Shown: positions 8,284 through 19,121, counted from the first letter of the stretch. The stretch is 64,000 bases of DNA from DASUAS01 sp963809795 (GCA_963809795.1 CAWELN010000007.1:180288-244287); one strand, 5' to 3'. The notes: generated by a model from the sequence alone, not told the origin. Translations and numbers: made by a program.

Positions 8284-9090
8284 TCACGAGCACTGGCGCA
8301 GCAGGAAGTCGAGCGTCGCGCGGTTGAAGGTCTCGGGGTCCTCGTGCAGCCCTGCGTGCGAGAGATGCTCGAAGACCACCAGCTCGCTTCCACCGATCCC
8401 GGTCTCGAGGCGCTCGGCGAAGCGTGGCGAGCAGACGAGGTCGTGCGCCCCGACGGTGATCAGGGTGGGAGCCCCGATCTCGCCCAATGCCGGGCCCGAG
8501 TCGTGCGTGAGTGCTGCCTCGGTCTGGGCCAGGAACGCGTCGAGTGGCTGCGCGGGGCGGCTGCGCACGAAGTCGGTGAGCGTGTCCACGAACTCCGGCC
8601 GGGTGGCATACATCTCTGGGGTGAACGCCAGCGGGAAGATTCCCTGGATGACCACGTCCGCGATGGTCGGGAGCGTCGACGCGAGCGTGCGCCACATCTC
8701 GACGACGGTCTTGAGGTACAGATCGCTGGTGTCCCAGGCACTGTGCAACGAGAGCGAGCGCACGCGGCCTGGATGACGGGCGGCAAGATGCATGCCCACG
8801 GCGGCGCCGAGCGAGACGCCGGCGACGTGGGCGTCGTCGACCCCCACGACGTCGAGGAAGGCGGCGACCTGGTCGGCATAGGTTTCGGTCGAGTAGGGGC
8901 CCGGCGGCTTGTCGCTGTCGCCCGAGCCGGGAAGATCGATCGCGATGCAGCGGAAGTGCTGGGCATAGGCCGGCACCTGGAACGCATAGCAGGCGTGGTC
9001 GGCGGAGAGGTACGGGATGAGCAGGAGCGGATCGCCGTCGCCCTGCACGTCGTAGTTGATCGTGAGCCCATCTACCTGGACCTGCGACAT
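8284..9090 (-). CDS. Alpha/beta hydrolase (3-oxoadipate enol-lactonase-like)
   Basis: A protein of 268 residues with a classic triad: nucleophile AGVSLGAAVG around residue 96, acid in VGAHDLVCSPRFAERL, and histidine in LSHAGLHEDPETFN. The N-terminal half (DLPGSGDSDKP) is typical of the lactonase or esterase branch. The start at 9090 follows a good GGAGGGAGT ribosome site. The gene converges on the SDR gene, with only a few bases between the stops. A hydrolytic role in small-molecule catabolism is likely; the substrate is unknown. Confidence 0.85.
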   Translation of the reverse strand: MSQVQVDGLTINYDVQGDGDPLLLIPYLSADHACYAFQVPAYAQHFRCIAIDLPGSGDSDKPPGPYSTETYADQVAAFLDVVGVDDAHVAGVSLGAAVGMHLAARHPGRVRSLSLHSAWDTSDLYLKTVVEMWRTLASTLPTIADVVIQGIFPLAFTPEMYATRPEFVDTLTDFVRSRPAQPLDAFLAQTEAALTHDSGPALGEIGAPTLITVGAHDLVCSPRFAERLETGIGGSELVVFEHLSHAGLHEDPETFNRATLDFLLRQCS

Positions 9091-9327
9091 GCTCACTCCC
9101 TCCTGTCGCTGGTGATTGCAGCCCCGCCTTCGGGCGGGTACGCCCAGCGTCGACCCGCGTGCTTGCGCGCCACCTGCAGCGCGCTGACAAGACGCTTGCA
9201 GGCGGCGTCGGCGCCCGGTGCAAGGAAGCACGACGAGGCGATGTGGTCCGGCGAGGCCTCTCGTGACGCGAAAGGAAGATGTGACCGCGCGAGCACGTGG
9301 AACGCCCGCGGTACCTGATCGACTGGG

Positions 9328-9642
9328 TTACGTCTCCGAGGTCATCTGGAGCGGGACGTCGTCGAGCTGATGCACGCTGCCCGCCACCTCGCGGACCTCG
9401 ACCGAGTCCACGGTCACGTACTCGTTCACCTGGCGGCCGGGCGGCATCTGCGCCGCCATCGAGCGCGCTTCGCTCTCGGTCTCGAAGATCAGGATCTCCA
9501 TCCCTTTGCCGTCGACCGGGGCGAACCAGTGGCCCGAGACGAAGCCCGGGATGTCAGTGACCGTCGGGAGCACGTCGTCGTGGAGCACACGCCGCGCCTT
9601 CTCGTAGTCGCTGATGGAGACGGTTGCCACTGCTGCATACAT
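9328..9642 (-). CDS. Small dimeric alpha/beta barrel (ABM-like) protein
   Basis: A protein of 104 residues. The pattern of N-terminal strand MYAAVATVSI, central helix (ARRVLHDDVLPTV), PGFVSGHWFAP and a helix after ETESEARSMAA fits the ferredoxin-like antibiotic-biosynthesis-monooxygenase/EthD-type fold. Function is unknown; such proteins are cofactor-free oxygenases or stress proteins. It may belong with the hydrolase downstream on the same strand, about 240 bases away. That gap holds no gene I can support. Confidence 0.6.
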   Translation of the reverse strand: MYAAVATVSISDYEKARRVLHDDVLPTVTDIPGFVSGHWFAPVDGKGMEILIFETESEARSMAAQMPPGRQVNEYVTVDSVEVREVAGSVHQLDDVPLQMTSET

Positions 9643-9730
9643 CTCGCACCTCCCGTCGCTCGTCTCGGTCGTGCCCGAGCGTGTCCCTTCGAGGTGGTGA
9701 CGTCAAGCGACGCCGCGCGGTCCGGCGGGG

Positions 9731-9905
9731 TCAGCCGTCGAGCTTGTCGATCTGGCCCTTCAACGTGTCGGCCGCCTTGTCGACCTTGGTGTCGTGCTCG
9801 TCGGGAAGCTTGTCCTTCGCGAGGTCAGCGGCCTTGTCGACCCCCTGCTCGACCTTCTCCTTGTTGGCTGCCGACGAAACCCTTCACCTTGTCGAGCATT
9901 CCCAT
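9731..9905 (-). CDS. MT0933-like antitoxin family protein, frameshifted
   Basis: The start at 9905 gives MGMLDKVKGFVGS, then one extra base near 9865 breaks the frame. In the next frame the protein continues NKEKVEQGVDKAADLAKDKL, then PDEHDTKVDKAADTLKGQID, and ends KLDG. The lysine/aspartate-rich heptad-like pattern with VDKAAD repeats matches the MT0933-like antitoxin family (PF14013; Rv0909-type) of actinobacteria. The length of 175 bases equals 58 codons plus one, consistent with a single inserted base. No toxin gene is adjacent, so the functional pairing is open. Confidence 0.65.
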
Positions 9906-10044
9906 GCGTGTCCTCTCGTCGTGGGTCGCGGTGCGGCCTCCGGCACGCACAGGGCTAGTGCAGCGCGGCCCGCGGTGCAAGAGGGATACGCGCGCTCGGA
10001 ACCGCGTTGCCGCACCATGCAAGTCAGGTGACGCTCGTCTCGCC

Positions 10045-10056
10045 GCCTGGTTTACT
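10045..10056 (+). promoter_or_regulatory. Motif GCCTGGTTTACT upstream of cyclase regulator 1
   Basis: This 12-base motif ends 33 bases before the GTG start at 10090. The identical motif is found on the minus strand 34 bases before the start of the paralogous regulator (16822-16833). It probably marks a shared promoter core (TTTACT as a -10-like box) or operator. Confidence 0.5.
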
Positions 10057-10089
10057 GGTCGTCGGGCCGAAGCGAAGCAAGGGGGTCGG

Positions 10090-13000
10090 GTGACGGAGTT
10101 GCCGTCGGCGACGGCCACATTCTTGTTCACCGATCTCGAGGGTTCGACGCGCCTGTGGGAGGAGCATCCCGAGGCGATGAAGGTCGCGTTGTCCCGTCAT
10201 GACGTGATCTTGCGCGACGTGGTCGGCACACATGGCGGCCGGGTGGTCAAGACGACGGGCGACGGGTTGCACGCGGTGTTCGCCACCGCGCCGGAAGCCA
10301 CCGCCGCCGCCGTCGACGCGCAACGGCGGCTGATGGCCGAAGTGTGGACGATGCCCGAGCCCTTGCGGGTCCGGATGGGCCTGCACACCGGGAACGCCGA
10401 GATGCGAGATGGCGACTACTTCGGTTCGGCGGTGAATCGTGCCGCGCGCGTCGCCGCGGTGGCGCACGGGGGCCAGGTCGTGCTGACGAGCGCGAGTGCC
10501 GCGCTCGTGCGTGAGAGCCTTCCTGACGGTCTCGAGCTCGTCGATCTCGGGCTGCATCGGCTCCGCGACCTCGCGCGACCGGAGCGCGTGTACCAGTTGA
10601 CCATCGCGGGATTGAGATCCGAGTTCCCCTCGCTTCGTTCGATCGACGCGTTTCCGAGCAGCGCTCGGGGAGCCGCTCCATCGTTTGTACAAGCGACCGA
10701 GGCGCTCGCGGGACGCCGGCTCGAGCTCGACCGTCTCGAGAGCAGTTGGAGGCGAGCGAAGGATGGTGTTCGGCGGGTCGCGCTCGTGGCGGGTGAGCCC
10801 GGCATCGGCAAGACGCGACTCGTCGGTGAGTTGGCCCGGCTCGCGCACGAACAGGAGGGCGCCGTCCTCTACGGCCGCTGTGAACCTGACGCCGTCGTGC
10901 CGTACCAACCGTTCGTCGAGGCACTGCGGCCGTACGTGGCCGCGTACTCGACTGCCGTGCTGCACGAGCGCCTGCAGGGCCTCGAGCAGGACCTCACCCG
11001 ACTGTTCCCCGCCCTCCTCGGCCGCACCCCGGAACGACCGTTGCCGGCGGTGAGCGACCCGGAGGCCGAGCGCTACCGGTTGTTCGAGGCGATCACATCC
11101 CTGCTGACCGGGGTCGCCGCGGCTGCGCCCGCACTGCTGGTGGTCGATGATCTGCACTGGGCCGACCAGCCCACGCTGCTGCTCCTGCGACATGTCGTCC
11201 GCTCGGCGTCGGACGCGGCGCTGCTCGTCGTCGTGTGCTACCGCGACGTCGAGCTCCCCGACGGTGATGTGATTGCGGATCACCTGGCGGACCTGCGACG
11301 CGAGCCCTTCACGGACCAGGTGTCACTCGAGGGGATCTCGGAGGCGGAAGCAGCGACGCTGCTGGCGAACCTGGCCGGTCACGAGGTCGCTCCCGCGCTC
11401 ACCAGGGCTCTGCACCGCGAAGCCGGCGGCAATCCGTTCTTTCTCACCGAGCTCTTGCGCAGCTTGATCGAGACCGACGTTGCGCTCGTGGCCGGACCGG
11501 AGGATGCACGCGAGGTGGACCTCGCCGCGCTCGGGCTTCCCCAGAGGGTGCGCGACGTCGTGGCGCGCAGGGTGCGTCGCCTCCCCGGACCGGTGAACGA
11601 AGTCCTGAAGCTGGCATCCGTCGTCGGGTCCGAGTTCGGAGCCTCGCTGCTCGCGCAAGCGGGTGAGCAGCCGGTGGGGGAGGTCCTCGAGTCGCTCGAT
11701 CAAGCGAAGCATGCCGGACTCGTGGACGAGCCTCGCGGGTCGGCGGGGGTCGTACTGCTTCTCGCACGCTCTCATCCGTCAGACGCTCTACGCCGAGCTG
11801 GGAACGGCGCGGCGGGCGCAGTTCCATGCCCGCGTCGGCGCGGCGATGGAACAGCAGGTCGGCTCCGAGCCGACCGCGGCGGTGCTGGCGGAGCACTTCA
11901 CGCAGGCCGCCGCGCTCGGGGAGGGTCGGAAGGCGCTCGAGTACACGACCGCCGCCGGTCGTGACGCGGCCGCTCACCTTGCGTTCGAGGACGCCGCGGC
12001 GTACTTCGAGCAGGCGCTCGAACTGCTGCGACGAGTACGCACCGGACCGACGCGGCGCCGAGGGTGGAGCTGCTCATCAGTCGGGCCGAGGCGCTGGTCA
12101 GCGTCGACGAGAAGGCGGGCGTCGAGCGCGGCGTTGCAAGCCGTCGAGGCGGCGCGGGCGAACGGGTCACCGGAGCAGTTCGGACGGGCGGTCGCGGTGT
12201 TCGCCCAACCAGTGTCCGCCGATCATGTCCTACCCGGACCAGGTCGCCACCCTGCTCGACGAGGCGCAGCACGTGCTCGGCGACGATCACCGTGCGCTTC
12301 GGGCTCGGCTCATGGCGCTCGAGGCGTTCAAGTACTCCGCCTACCAGCTCCAGGGCCGGGACGGTCGAGCACTCGCCGATCGTGCAGTCGCGTTGGCGCG
12401 CGACGCAGGCGACGCACCGACACTGACCGCGGCGCTGTTCGCCCGTGCGGTCAGTCTGGAGTCCACCGCGCGACATGACCGAGCGGCGCGCGCTCGGCGA
12501 GGAGCTCGTCGACTTCGGCCGGGCGGCGGGTGGGAGCGCGGCCATGGCGACCACGCACGGCCTGCGAGTCCTCGCCCGGGTGCAGCTGGAGGTCGGCGAC
12601 GCCGAGTCGCTCAGCGCGACGATCGCCGAGCTCGCGCGTACGGGCGAACAGCTTCGATGGCTCCCCGCCCTCGTCTTCGCCGCGCAGTGGCGCGCCACGC
12701 AAGCGTTGCTGGAAGGACGATTCGACGACGTCCACGCCGCCTGGGACGACATGCGACGCCACGCACGGGCCTACCGGGCGGTGGCGGGAATTCGAGGGCA
12801 GCAGTCGTACTACCTGGCGCGTGAGCAGGGTGATCTCGCCGACCTCGTCGGTCCCCTCGAGCAGATGGCCGACGGCGAGCACCGAGAGCCTCTATGTGCC
12901 GGCGATGCTCGCGGTCGCACAGGTCGACTCGGCCGACGAGGCCGCGGCGCTGCACACCCTCGATCTGCTCACCCCCGACGACATTCGTCGGAGCCAAACG

Positions 13001-13423
13001 GAGAATGCCTGGGGTGCCGTGCTTGCCTTGCTGTCGGAGGTCGCCGCCGTCGGAGCGTCGAGCTCACAGGCGGAGCTGCTCTCCGAGCTCCTCGAGCCGT
13101 TCGCGGGCCGGTTGCTCGTCACCGTCATCGGCCTGGCCTGTCTCGGCGCGGCCGACCGCTACCAGGGCATGCTGAACACGACGCTCGAACGATGGGACGC
13201 GCCGAGGCCCACTTCGAGCGCGCGTTGGAGTCTGGAGCAGCGCATCCGGGGACGCGCCCTCGTACCCCGAACCCGCTACTGGCAGGCGCGGTTCCTCCAG
13301 GCCCGTGGTGGTCCCGGCGACGACCGTTCGGCGCGGGCCATCCTCCGTGGCGTCGTGCACGACACGCGGGAGCTCGGGATGCGGCGGCTCAGTGAGCAGG
13401 CCGAGGAGCGGCTGGCACGCTGA
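10090..13423 (+). pseudogene. Class III nucleotidyl cyclase/AAA ATPase/TPR regulator with about eight frameshifts
   Basis: The first 550 residues are intact. A class III cyclase domain (FLFTDLEGSTRLW, VVKTTGDGLHAVF, and DYFGSAVNRAARV with the transition-state Asn/Arg) is followed by an AAA_16 ATPase (Walker A AGEPGIGKTRL, Walker B LLVVDDLHWAD). From about 11,750 onward the homologous helical-repeat region can only be followed by changing frame near 11.75, 12.06, 12.12, 12.22, 12.47, 12.89, 13.20 and 13.24 kb, ending at 13423. Each segment still reads as good protein (for example AVALARDAGDAPTLTAALFA). It is either a young pseudogene or a stretch of poor consensus. Confidence 0.75.
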
Positions 13424-13452
13424 CGGTCAGTCGCCGGCTCTCGTCGACGTTG

Positions 13453-13950
13453 CTAGCGGTAGCCCGGGCCGCTCGTCTGCGTCACGTCGACCTGGTCGCC
13501 GTCACCGATGGTCACGACCCAGGCCTCGGGGCTCCCCGGCTCGTCCGAACCTCCGGGAGTCCTCCGGGACGAGCAGGGTGACCGAAACGTGCTCCCGCTC
13601 GTCGGTGACGTGCATCTCGAACCGTTCATTGCCGACGTCCGTCATCCAGAAGGTCTTGATCGGCACGGGAGGGGCGTGACCCTGCGCCAGCGCAATCGCC
13701 TTCAGGTACCCTGCGCGGGCGACGCTCTCGAACTCTTCCCCTTGCAGGGCGTAGTCATCGTAGGGATGCGGGAACAACTCGGCGGTTCCACCGACCGTCG
13801 TCACCGAGGTCGGCGCACGATGTCGTGGAACGGCCGGTTCGACTCCAGCAGGTCCTGGGCATCTCTGAGGTTCGCTTCGACGTCGCCGACGCTGTACCAG
13901 GCGTCCAGCTCCCGCGCCGCCGTTCCCTTGAACCACTTCCGCTCGGCCAT
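13453..13950 (-). CDS. Hypothetical protein, two compensating frameshifts
   Basis: The start at 13950 (MAERKWFKGTAARELDAW) follows GAGGTCGGGG. The protein runs in one frame to about 13,815, in a second frame to about 13,545 (PHPYDDYALQGEEFESVA, then HVTDEREHVSVTLLVPED), and back to end EAWVVTIGDGDQVDV and PGYR. The total length is exactly 166 codons, so one base was gained and one lost. I do not recognise the family. It lies between the convergent ends of the two cyclase regulators. Confidence 0.5.
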
Positions 13951-14026
13951 CCCCGACCTCCCAATCGTCTGACCCGTCCCTTATGCCTGACCATAGATGC
14001 GCGGCGTCGGCGGCGCCAGGGTTTGG

Positions 14027-16787
14027 TCAGTGGATTTCGCGCGGTTGCGAGGCGAGCGCGCGCTCAATGGCAACGAGGGCGTAGTCGGTGGCTTCGGTTT
14101 CGTCCATGGCGCGGCCGCGAGCGTTCAGCTCGGTGCGGTGTTGGAGACCGAGCTCGTCGTCGAGGAGTGCAGCGGCGCGTTCGTACTCGCGGGCGGAGTG
14201 CTCGCTGGGCATGTGCCGCCCGACGATGCTCGCGGCCGCGCCCTGGATGACGGCGGCGGACTCCGGGTCCTGGTCGGCGAGCAGGCCGCTCAACGCGCCG
14301 AGGATGCCGCCGATCACCAGGCGCTGTCCCATCCAGTGCAGCTCCGGCAGCGCGGCGCCGTAGAGCTCGAGGGCCCCGGTGGTGTCGCCGCGGCGCGACG
14401 CCATTCCGGCGGCGATGGCGGTCGGCACCCCGAATCCCCGGATCGCGGCCGCGTCGGCCAGCTCGAGTGCCTCGCGAACGAGCGCCAACCCGCGATCGGG
14501 TTCGTCGACGGCGAAGGCGAAGCCGGCCGCGCTGAGGGCCTGCACCTTGGTCCGCGCGCTGGTCAGGCGCGGCACGAGCTCGACGATCTCCTCCGCCGCA
14601 GCCCTCGAGCGGGCGGGGTCACGATCCGGCCGGTTGATCGCGAGCCCGCTCAGCGCTTCGGCGAGCCCGATGGCGTCGCCCGAGGCGCGGCATCGCGTCA
14701 CGACCCGCGCTTCAGCTTCGATCGCCTCGTCGTAGCGGTCACCGAAGACGGCGACCGCATTCCGCAGCGACCAGTACACCGCGCTCGGCTCCTCACCGCG
14801 CTGCTCGTACGCCGAGCGCGCACGGTCGGCCCATTGGTCGGCCCGCTCGAAGTCGCCCTCAGCTGAACATGTCCCATCCGGCCTGGACGAGGACGGAAGC
14901 CCTGAGCGGGTGCGCGTCGGCTCCCGGGAGCGCGAGCGCGGCTTCGGCGCCGGCTCGCAGGGCGCGGCCGACCTCGGTCGTCGACACGTGGTGCCACTCG
15001 CACAACGCGGTGAGTCGCAGCGCGACGTCGGCGTCGCCGTGGTCGAGGGCCCAGTTGAGCGCGCCTTGTAGGTTGGCGGCCTCTCGGGACAGCCGCGCCG
15101 CGCACGCGTCCTCGTCGGGCCCGGCGAGCCTCGGCGCCACCGACTCGGCCAGCTCCGTGTAGTACCGGGCGTGACGGACCCGTGTCGCTGCACTGACGTC
15201 CGATTCGGCCAGGTGCTCTTGCGCGTACTGCCGGATCGTCTCGAGCAGGCGATACCGGGTCTCGGTCCGTTCGGCGTCGGCGACCACGAGCGACCGGGCG
15301 ACGAGCCCGGCGAGCAGCTCGAACACCTCGGACTCCTCGATGCCGTCCGCCGAGCACACCGTCTCGGCCGCCTCGAGGTCGAACCCGCCCGTGAACACGC
15401 CGAGCCGGTCGAACAGCTGCCGCTCCGCCGGCCCGAGCAGGTCATACGACCAATCGACCGCGGCGCGCAGCGTCTGGTGGCGCTCCACCGCCGTTCGCTC
15501 GCCCCCGGTGAGCAGACGGAACCGTTGGTCCAACCGCCGCGCCAACTCGTCGGGGGTGAGAACCCCGAGCCGCGCCGCGGCCAGCTCGATGGCGAGCGGT
15601 AACCCGTCGAGACGACGGCACAGCCTCACCACTGCCGCGGCGTTCTCCGCATCGAGCACGAAGTCGGGCCGCACCGCCCGACCCCGGTCCACGAACAGCC
15701 GCACCGCATCGCTCCTGCCGATCGCGTCGAGGTCGCCGTCGTCGTCCGGCACGTCCAAGGCGACGACCATCACCATCTGTTCGCCGGGGACCTTCAACCC
15801 CTCGCGGCTCGTCGCCAGCACCCGAACACCCGGACAGGTCTCCTCGACGTTCCGTACGAGCGATGCGACGGGCCGGCTCAGATGCTCGCAGTTGTCGAGC
15901 ACCAGCAGCAGCTCCTTCGCCCGCAGGAACTCCAGCAGCGTCTCCGTCACGCTCATGCCGTCGCGGGAAGACAAGGCCAACGCACCCGCCAGCGCGTCGG
16001 GAACCCCGTCGACGTCACGAACCCCGGCCAGCTCGCACCACCATGCCCCGTCGCGGTACCCCGGCGCCGCGACCGCGGCGCTCTGGAGTCCGAGGCGGGT
16101 CTTGCCCACCCCACCGACGCCGACCAACGTGACGACCCGCGCCGACGCCAGTGCTTCGACGACTTCGACCAGGTCGGCGTCACGGCCCACGAACGAATTG
16201 AGCGCCGTCGGCAGATTGCCGCGCGCAACGCTCGACGCCACGAGCGGACCGAACTCGCGCACCAGTCCGCGCCCGCACAGCTGGTAGACGCGCTCCGCCC
16301 GCGACAGATCGCGGAGCCGGTGCTCACCCAGGTCGAGAAGCTCGAACCCGTCGGGCAGGTCTTCGCCCAGCAGCTCACCGGTCACGTGCGACAGCACGAC
16401 CTGACCGCCGTGCGCCACGGCCATGATCCGCGCGGCCCGGTTGACCGACGAGCCGTAATAGTCACCGTCGCGCAGCTCCGCAGTTCCGGTGTGGACTCCC
16501 ATCCGCACCTTCAACGCACCCGTCTCCGCCCACTGCTCGCTCGTGAGGACGCGCTGCGCGGCCGCCGCCGCGCCGATCGCGTCGTGAGCGGTCGTGAACA
16601 CGGCGTGGAACCCGTCGCCGGTCGTCTTCACCACGTGCCCGTCACGCCGCCCGATGGCCTCGCGGAGAATCTCGTCGTGGCGCGCCAGCGCCGCCTTCAT
16701 GGCCCCCGGGTGCTGCTCCCACAGACGCGTCGACCCGTCGAGATCCGTGAAGAGAAACGTGACCGTCCCGGACGGCATCTCGCTCAA
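14027..16787 (-). CDS. Class III nucleotidyl cyclase/NB-ARC ATPase/TPR regulator
   Basis: About 920 residues with one extra base near 14,868. Order: cyclase domain (residues 1-170; FLFTDLDGSTRLW, VVKTTGDGFHAVF, DYYGSSVNRAARI with conserved Asp and Asn-x-x-x-Arg), NB-ARC ATPase (GVGGVGKTRLGLQ; LLLVLDNCEH; GLPLAIELAAARLG), a winged-helix region (LFDRLGVFTGGFDLEAAE), and helical repeats to the C-terminus. It resembles actinobacterial cyclase-linked STAND regulators. The start is TTG at 16787 by alignment with its paralogue; ATG 16778 is the alternative. It would make cAMP and/or act as a signal switch. Confidence 0.85.
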
Positions 16788-16821
16788 CTCGACCCCCTGA
16801 CACCCTGCGCCCCGGCACGCA

Positions 16822-16833
16822 AGTAAACCAGGC
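16822..16833 (-). promoter_or_regulatory. Motif GCCTGGTTTACT upstream of cyclase regulator 2
   Basis: Read on the minus strand this is the same 12-mer that precedes the first cyclase regulator. It ends 34 bases before the TTG start at 16787, against 33 bases in the other gene. The conserved distance supports a shared promoter or a common binding protein. Confidence 0.5.
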
Positions 16834-17024
16834 AAACCAGACAACGGTCACCGGCGACGGGGTCGCGCCCGGATCGCCGGATCAACATCCAGGTGTCCAC
16901 CAGGCGAAGGTTTCATGACGCGGCCATCGGTCGGGCATCCAATGGCGATCTCCGCGGGTAACACCTGTGGCTCGGCCATCACTCTGGCCCGGGCGGTCAG
17001 TCACGGCCCAGGAGGCTCGAGCAC

Positions 17025-17180
17025 GTGTTCATCGACTACCGCTGCTCTGACCACGGCGTGATTCGTGAGGGCAACACCGAGGATGACGAATGGGCGGTGC
17101 GCTGCCCGATCTGCGGCGGTCCCACGTTCATCGCTCCGAGTGCGCTCCGCCCCCGCCTTGCGCAGGAGCAGCGTGACTGA
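17025..17180 (+). CDS. Small zinc-ribbon protein
   Basis: A 51-residue protein too short for most gene calls. The GTG start at 17025 has GGAGG at 17011-17015. The fold is suggested by two half-sites, YRCSDHG near the start and RCPICGG in the middle, giving a C-x-x-H ... C-P-x-C-G zinc knuckle. It resembles the protein starting at 20144 in spacing and motif. Function unknown; RNA- or protein-binding roles are typical for small ribbons. Confidence 0.6.
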   Translation: MFIDYRCSDHGVIREGNTEDDEWAVRCPICGGPTFIAPSALRPRLAQEQRD

Positions 17181-17228
17181 AGGCAGGCGTCGTGGACCGT
17201 CACGCCGGAGACCGCGGTCTGGCGCGGG

Positions 17229-17646
17229 CTACCCGGTGAGTCCGAGTTGCTGCATCATGGCCATGTTGTCGGCGAATCCCCACCGTTCGACGGCGCGCCC
17301 GTCTTCACATCGAAGGATGCCGAAGGTCGGGACATCGAAGGCGCGTCCGGTCGGCGGGATGCCCATGAACTCGCCCGTGTGCGTGCCGGTCGTGCGACCG
17401 TACGAGACTGCGAACGCGCCATCCCCCAACACGAAGTCGAGCGGATTCTGGAAGTCTGGAAACGCGGCGCGCATGAGCTCGACACTCGCTCGATACCGTG
17501 AGCGCCCGGTCCCTCGAGCCTGGGAGCTCAAGATGGTCGACGAGGTCCTCGGCGATCAACTCGTCGATCAGCTCGGGGTGGTTCTGGTTCCAGATCTCCT
17601 CGGTGATGCGCCACATGAGCGCCTTCGACGCCTCTGACTGATCCAC
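17229..17646 (-). CDS. SnoaL-like polyketide cyclase/NTF2 fold protein, one frameshift
   Basis: The N-terminus (VDQSEASKALMWRITEEIWN, then NHPELIDELIAEDLVDHLEL) starts at GTG 17646 after a GGGAGGGAG ribosome site. One extra base near 17,520 separates it from the rest (RYRASVELMRAAFPDFQNPL, TGEFMGIPPTGRAFDVPTFG, GRAVERWGFADNMAMMQQLG). That is the SnoaL-like ester cyclase signature, normally about 138 residues, which matches the joined length. Members are NTF2-fold hydratases or cyclases; the substrate here is unknown. Confidence 0.75.
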
Positions 17647-17672
17647 GCGGCTCCCTCCCGGTCGACGGGCGC

Positions 17673-18974
17673 CTATGTCGTGGGTGTGGTCGTCGGTGCC
17701 GTGACCGACGCTCCGATCAGCTTTCCGTTCCAGTAGGGCGTGTTCCCGCTCTTGGGCTTCAGGACGACGAACTTGCCGTTCTGGAGGTGCATCGCCCACG
17801 TGCAGATCGTCGGGTTCGGCTTGCCGTAGCCCGCGGCGCTGATGTCCGTGTCGGCGCAGCCGAGGCCGCCGCCGGCGTTGAAGTGACCGAGCTTGCGCAG
17901 GTCGTCGGTGTACGTGCTCTGGTTCGGGTCCTTGCCCTGCTGCTTCAGCCCGAGGATGGCCAGGTCGCAGTCGAGGTATCCCGTGTAGATCCCGAAGTCC
18001 GGTACCCCCGTGTACCCGGCGTACTTCTTGAGGTCGGCCTGGAGCTGCTTCGTGGCCTTGGTCTTCGCCTCGACCGGGGCCCAGCCCTGCGTGAAGATGA
18101 CCTCCGGTCCGGTCGTCTTCGCGACCGGCTGGTCGAGGAGCTGCTGACCGTATCCGGTCGCCATGAGCTCCGCCTTCATCTTCACCCCGTTCTGCACGAG
18201 ACCCTGCGCGATCGCCAGGTTCGTGTTGCCGTTCATCGCGTAGAAGGCGGAATCGGCACCGGAGTTCTTGATGCCCAGGACCAGGGGACTGACGTCGGTG
18301 CTCCCGAAGTCGACCGTCGTGTTCGTGTACACGGACTTGAGGCCGGCTGCCGGCGCCGCGTACTTGCCATTCGACTTGGCTGCCGCGGTGGACGACGGCG
18401 AGACCCCATAGCCCAGCGACGCCATCTTCGTGGCTCCGAGCGCCTTGGCGATCTTCGGTCCGACGTCGTAGCTGACTCCCTCCACCGGCGCCGCGTTGCC
18501 GAACGCCGAGATCACCTTCTCGTTGCCGGGGGAGCCGTAGTAGGTCCCGTCGAACCCCCCACCGATCAGCGGCACGTTGTGATCGAGCAGCCAACGGTAG
18601 GTGAGGAAGGCGAAGGCCGAGTCGTTGATGACCATGAACACGTGCTGGTTCTGCACGAGGTTCTGCGCCGAGGTGAGGTTTGCGCCCGAGGATTGATCGT
18701 CGACGTACTGGACGTCGAGCTTGCGACCGCCCACCCCACCATTGGCGTTCTCGCGGCCGACGCGTGCCTTGCAGCCCACATCGGAATCGCCCGATGTGGC
18801 CGAGGCGACGCCGGTCTTCGAGTAGATGAAGCCGACCTTGACGGAATCGCTCGTGACACCTTCCACGGGCGCGGTCGCCGCCGAGGCCGACGCGATCGCC
18901 TCCGAGAGCGTCAACGCGGTGACCAGACCCGTGACGACGACAGCCGCCAACACACGCGAACCAATGCTCCTCAC
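17673..18974 (-). CDS. LivK-like ABC transporter substrate-binding protein (orphan)
   Basis: A protein of 433 residues with a signal peptide (VLAAVVVTGLVTALTLSEAI, cleaved near ASAATA) and a type I periplasmic-binding fold as in branched-chain amino acid receptors: VKVGFIYSKTG, ARVGRENANGGVGGRKLDVQ, the QNLVQNQHVFMVINDS hinge and LIGGGFDG. No permease or ATPase gene lies nearby, so it either works with a remote transporter or is a sensor. A threonine-rich tail (TTTPTT) ends the protein. Confidence 0.85.
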   Translation of the reverse strand: MRSIGSRVLAAVVVTGLVTALTLSEAIASASAATAPVEGVTSDSVKVGFIYSKTGVASATSGDSDVGCKARVGRENANGGVGGRKLDVQYVDDQSSGANLTSAQNLVQNQHVFMVINDSAFAFLTYRWLLDHNVPLIGGGFDGTYYGSPGNEKVISAFGNAAPVEGVSYDVGPKIAKALGATKMASLGYGVSPSSTAAAKSNGKYAAPAAGLKSVYTNTTVDFGSTDVSPLVLGIKNSGADSAFYAMNGNTNLAIAQGLVQNGVKMKAELMATGYGQQLLDQPVAKTTGPEVIFTQGWAPVEAKTKATKQLQADLKKYAGYTGVPDFGIYTGYLDCDLAILGLKQQGKDPNQSTYTDDLRKLGHFNAGGGLGCADTDISAAGYGKPNPTICTWAMHLQNGKFVVLKPKSGNTPYWNGKLIGASVTAPTTTPTT

Positions 18975-19121
18975 GTGGTTCCCCCCATCGCGAACCCAGG
19001 ATCACAGGATCCCTGTCGACGGTCACCATAAGCCAAATGGCCACGCGTGGGGCCGCGGGCCGACCGCAACTCCTCTTGCGGCCAACTCACTGCGGATGAC
19101 TTGCCTGCCTACGATCGAGGA

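Noticed and set aside
9731..10089. A toxin-antitoxin operon around the MT0933-like gene
   Set aside because: No toxin-like frame is found on either side; the neighbours are an ABM-like protein and a cyclase regulator.
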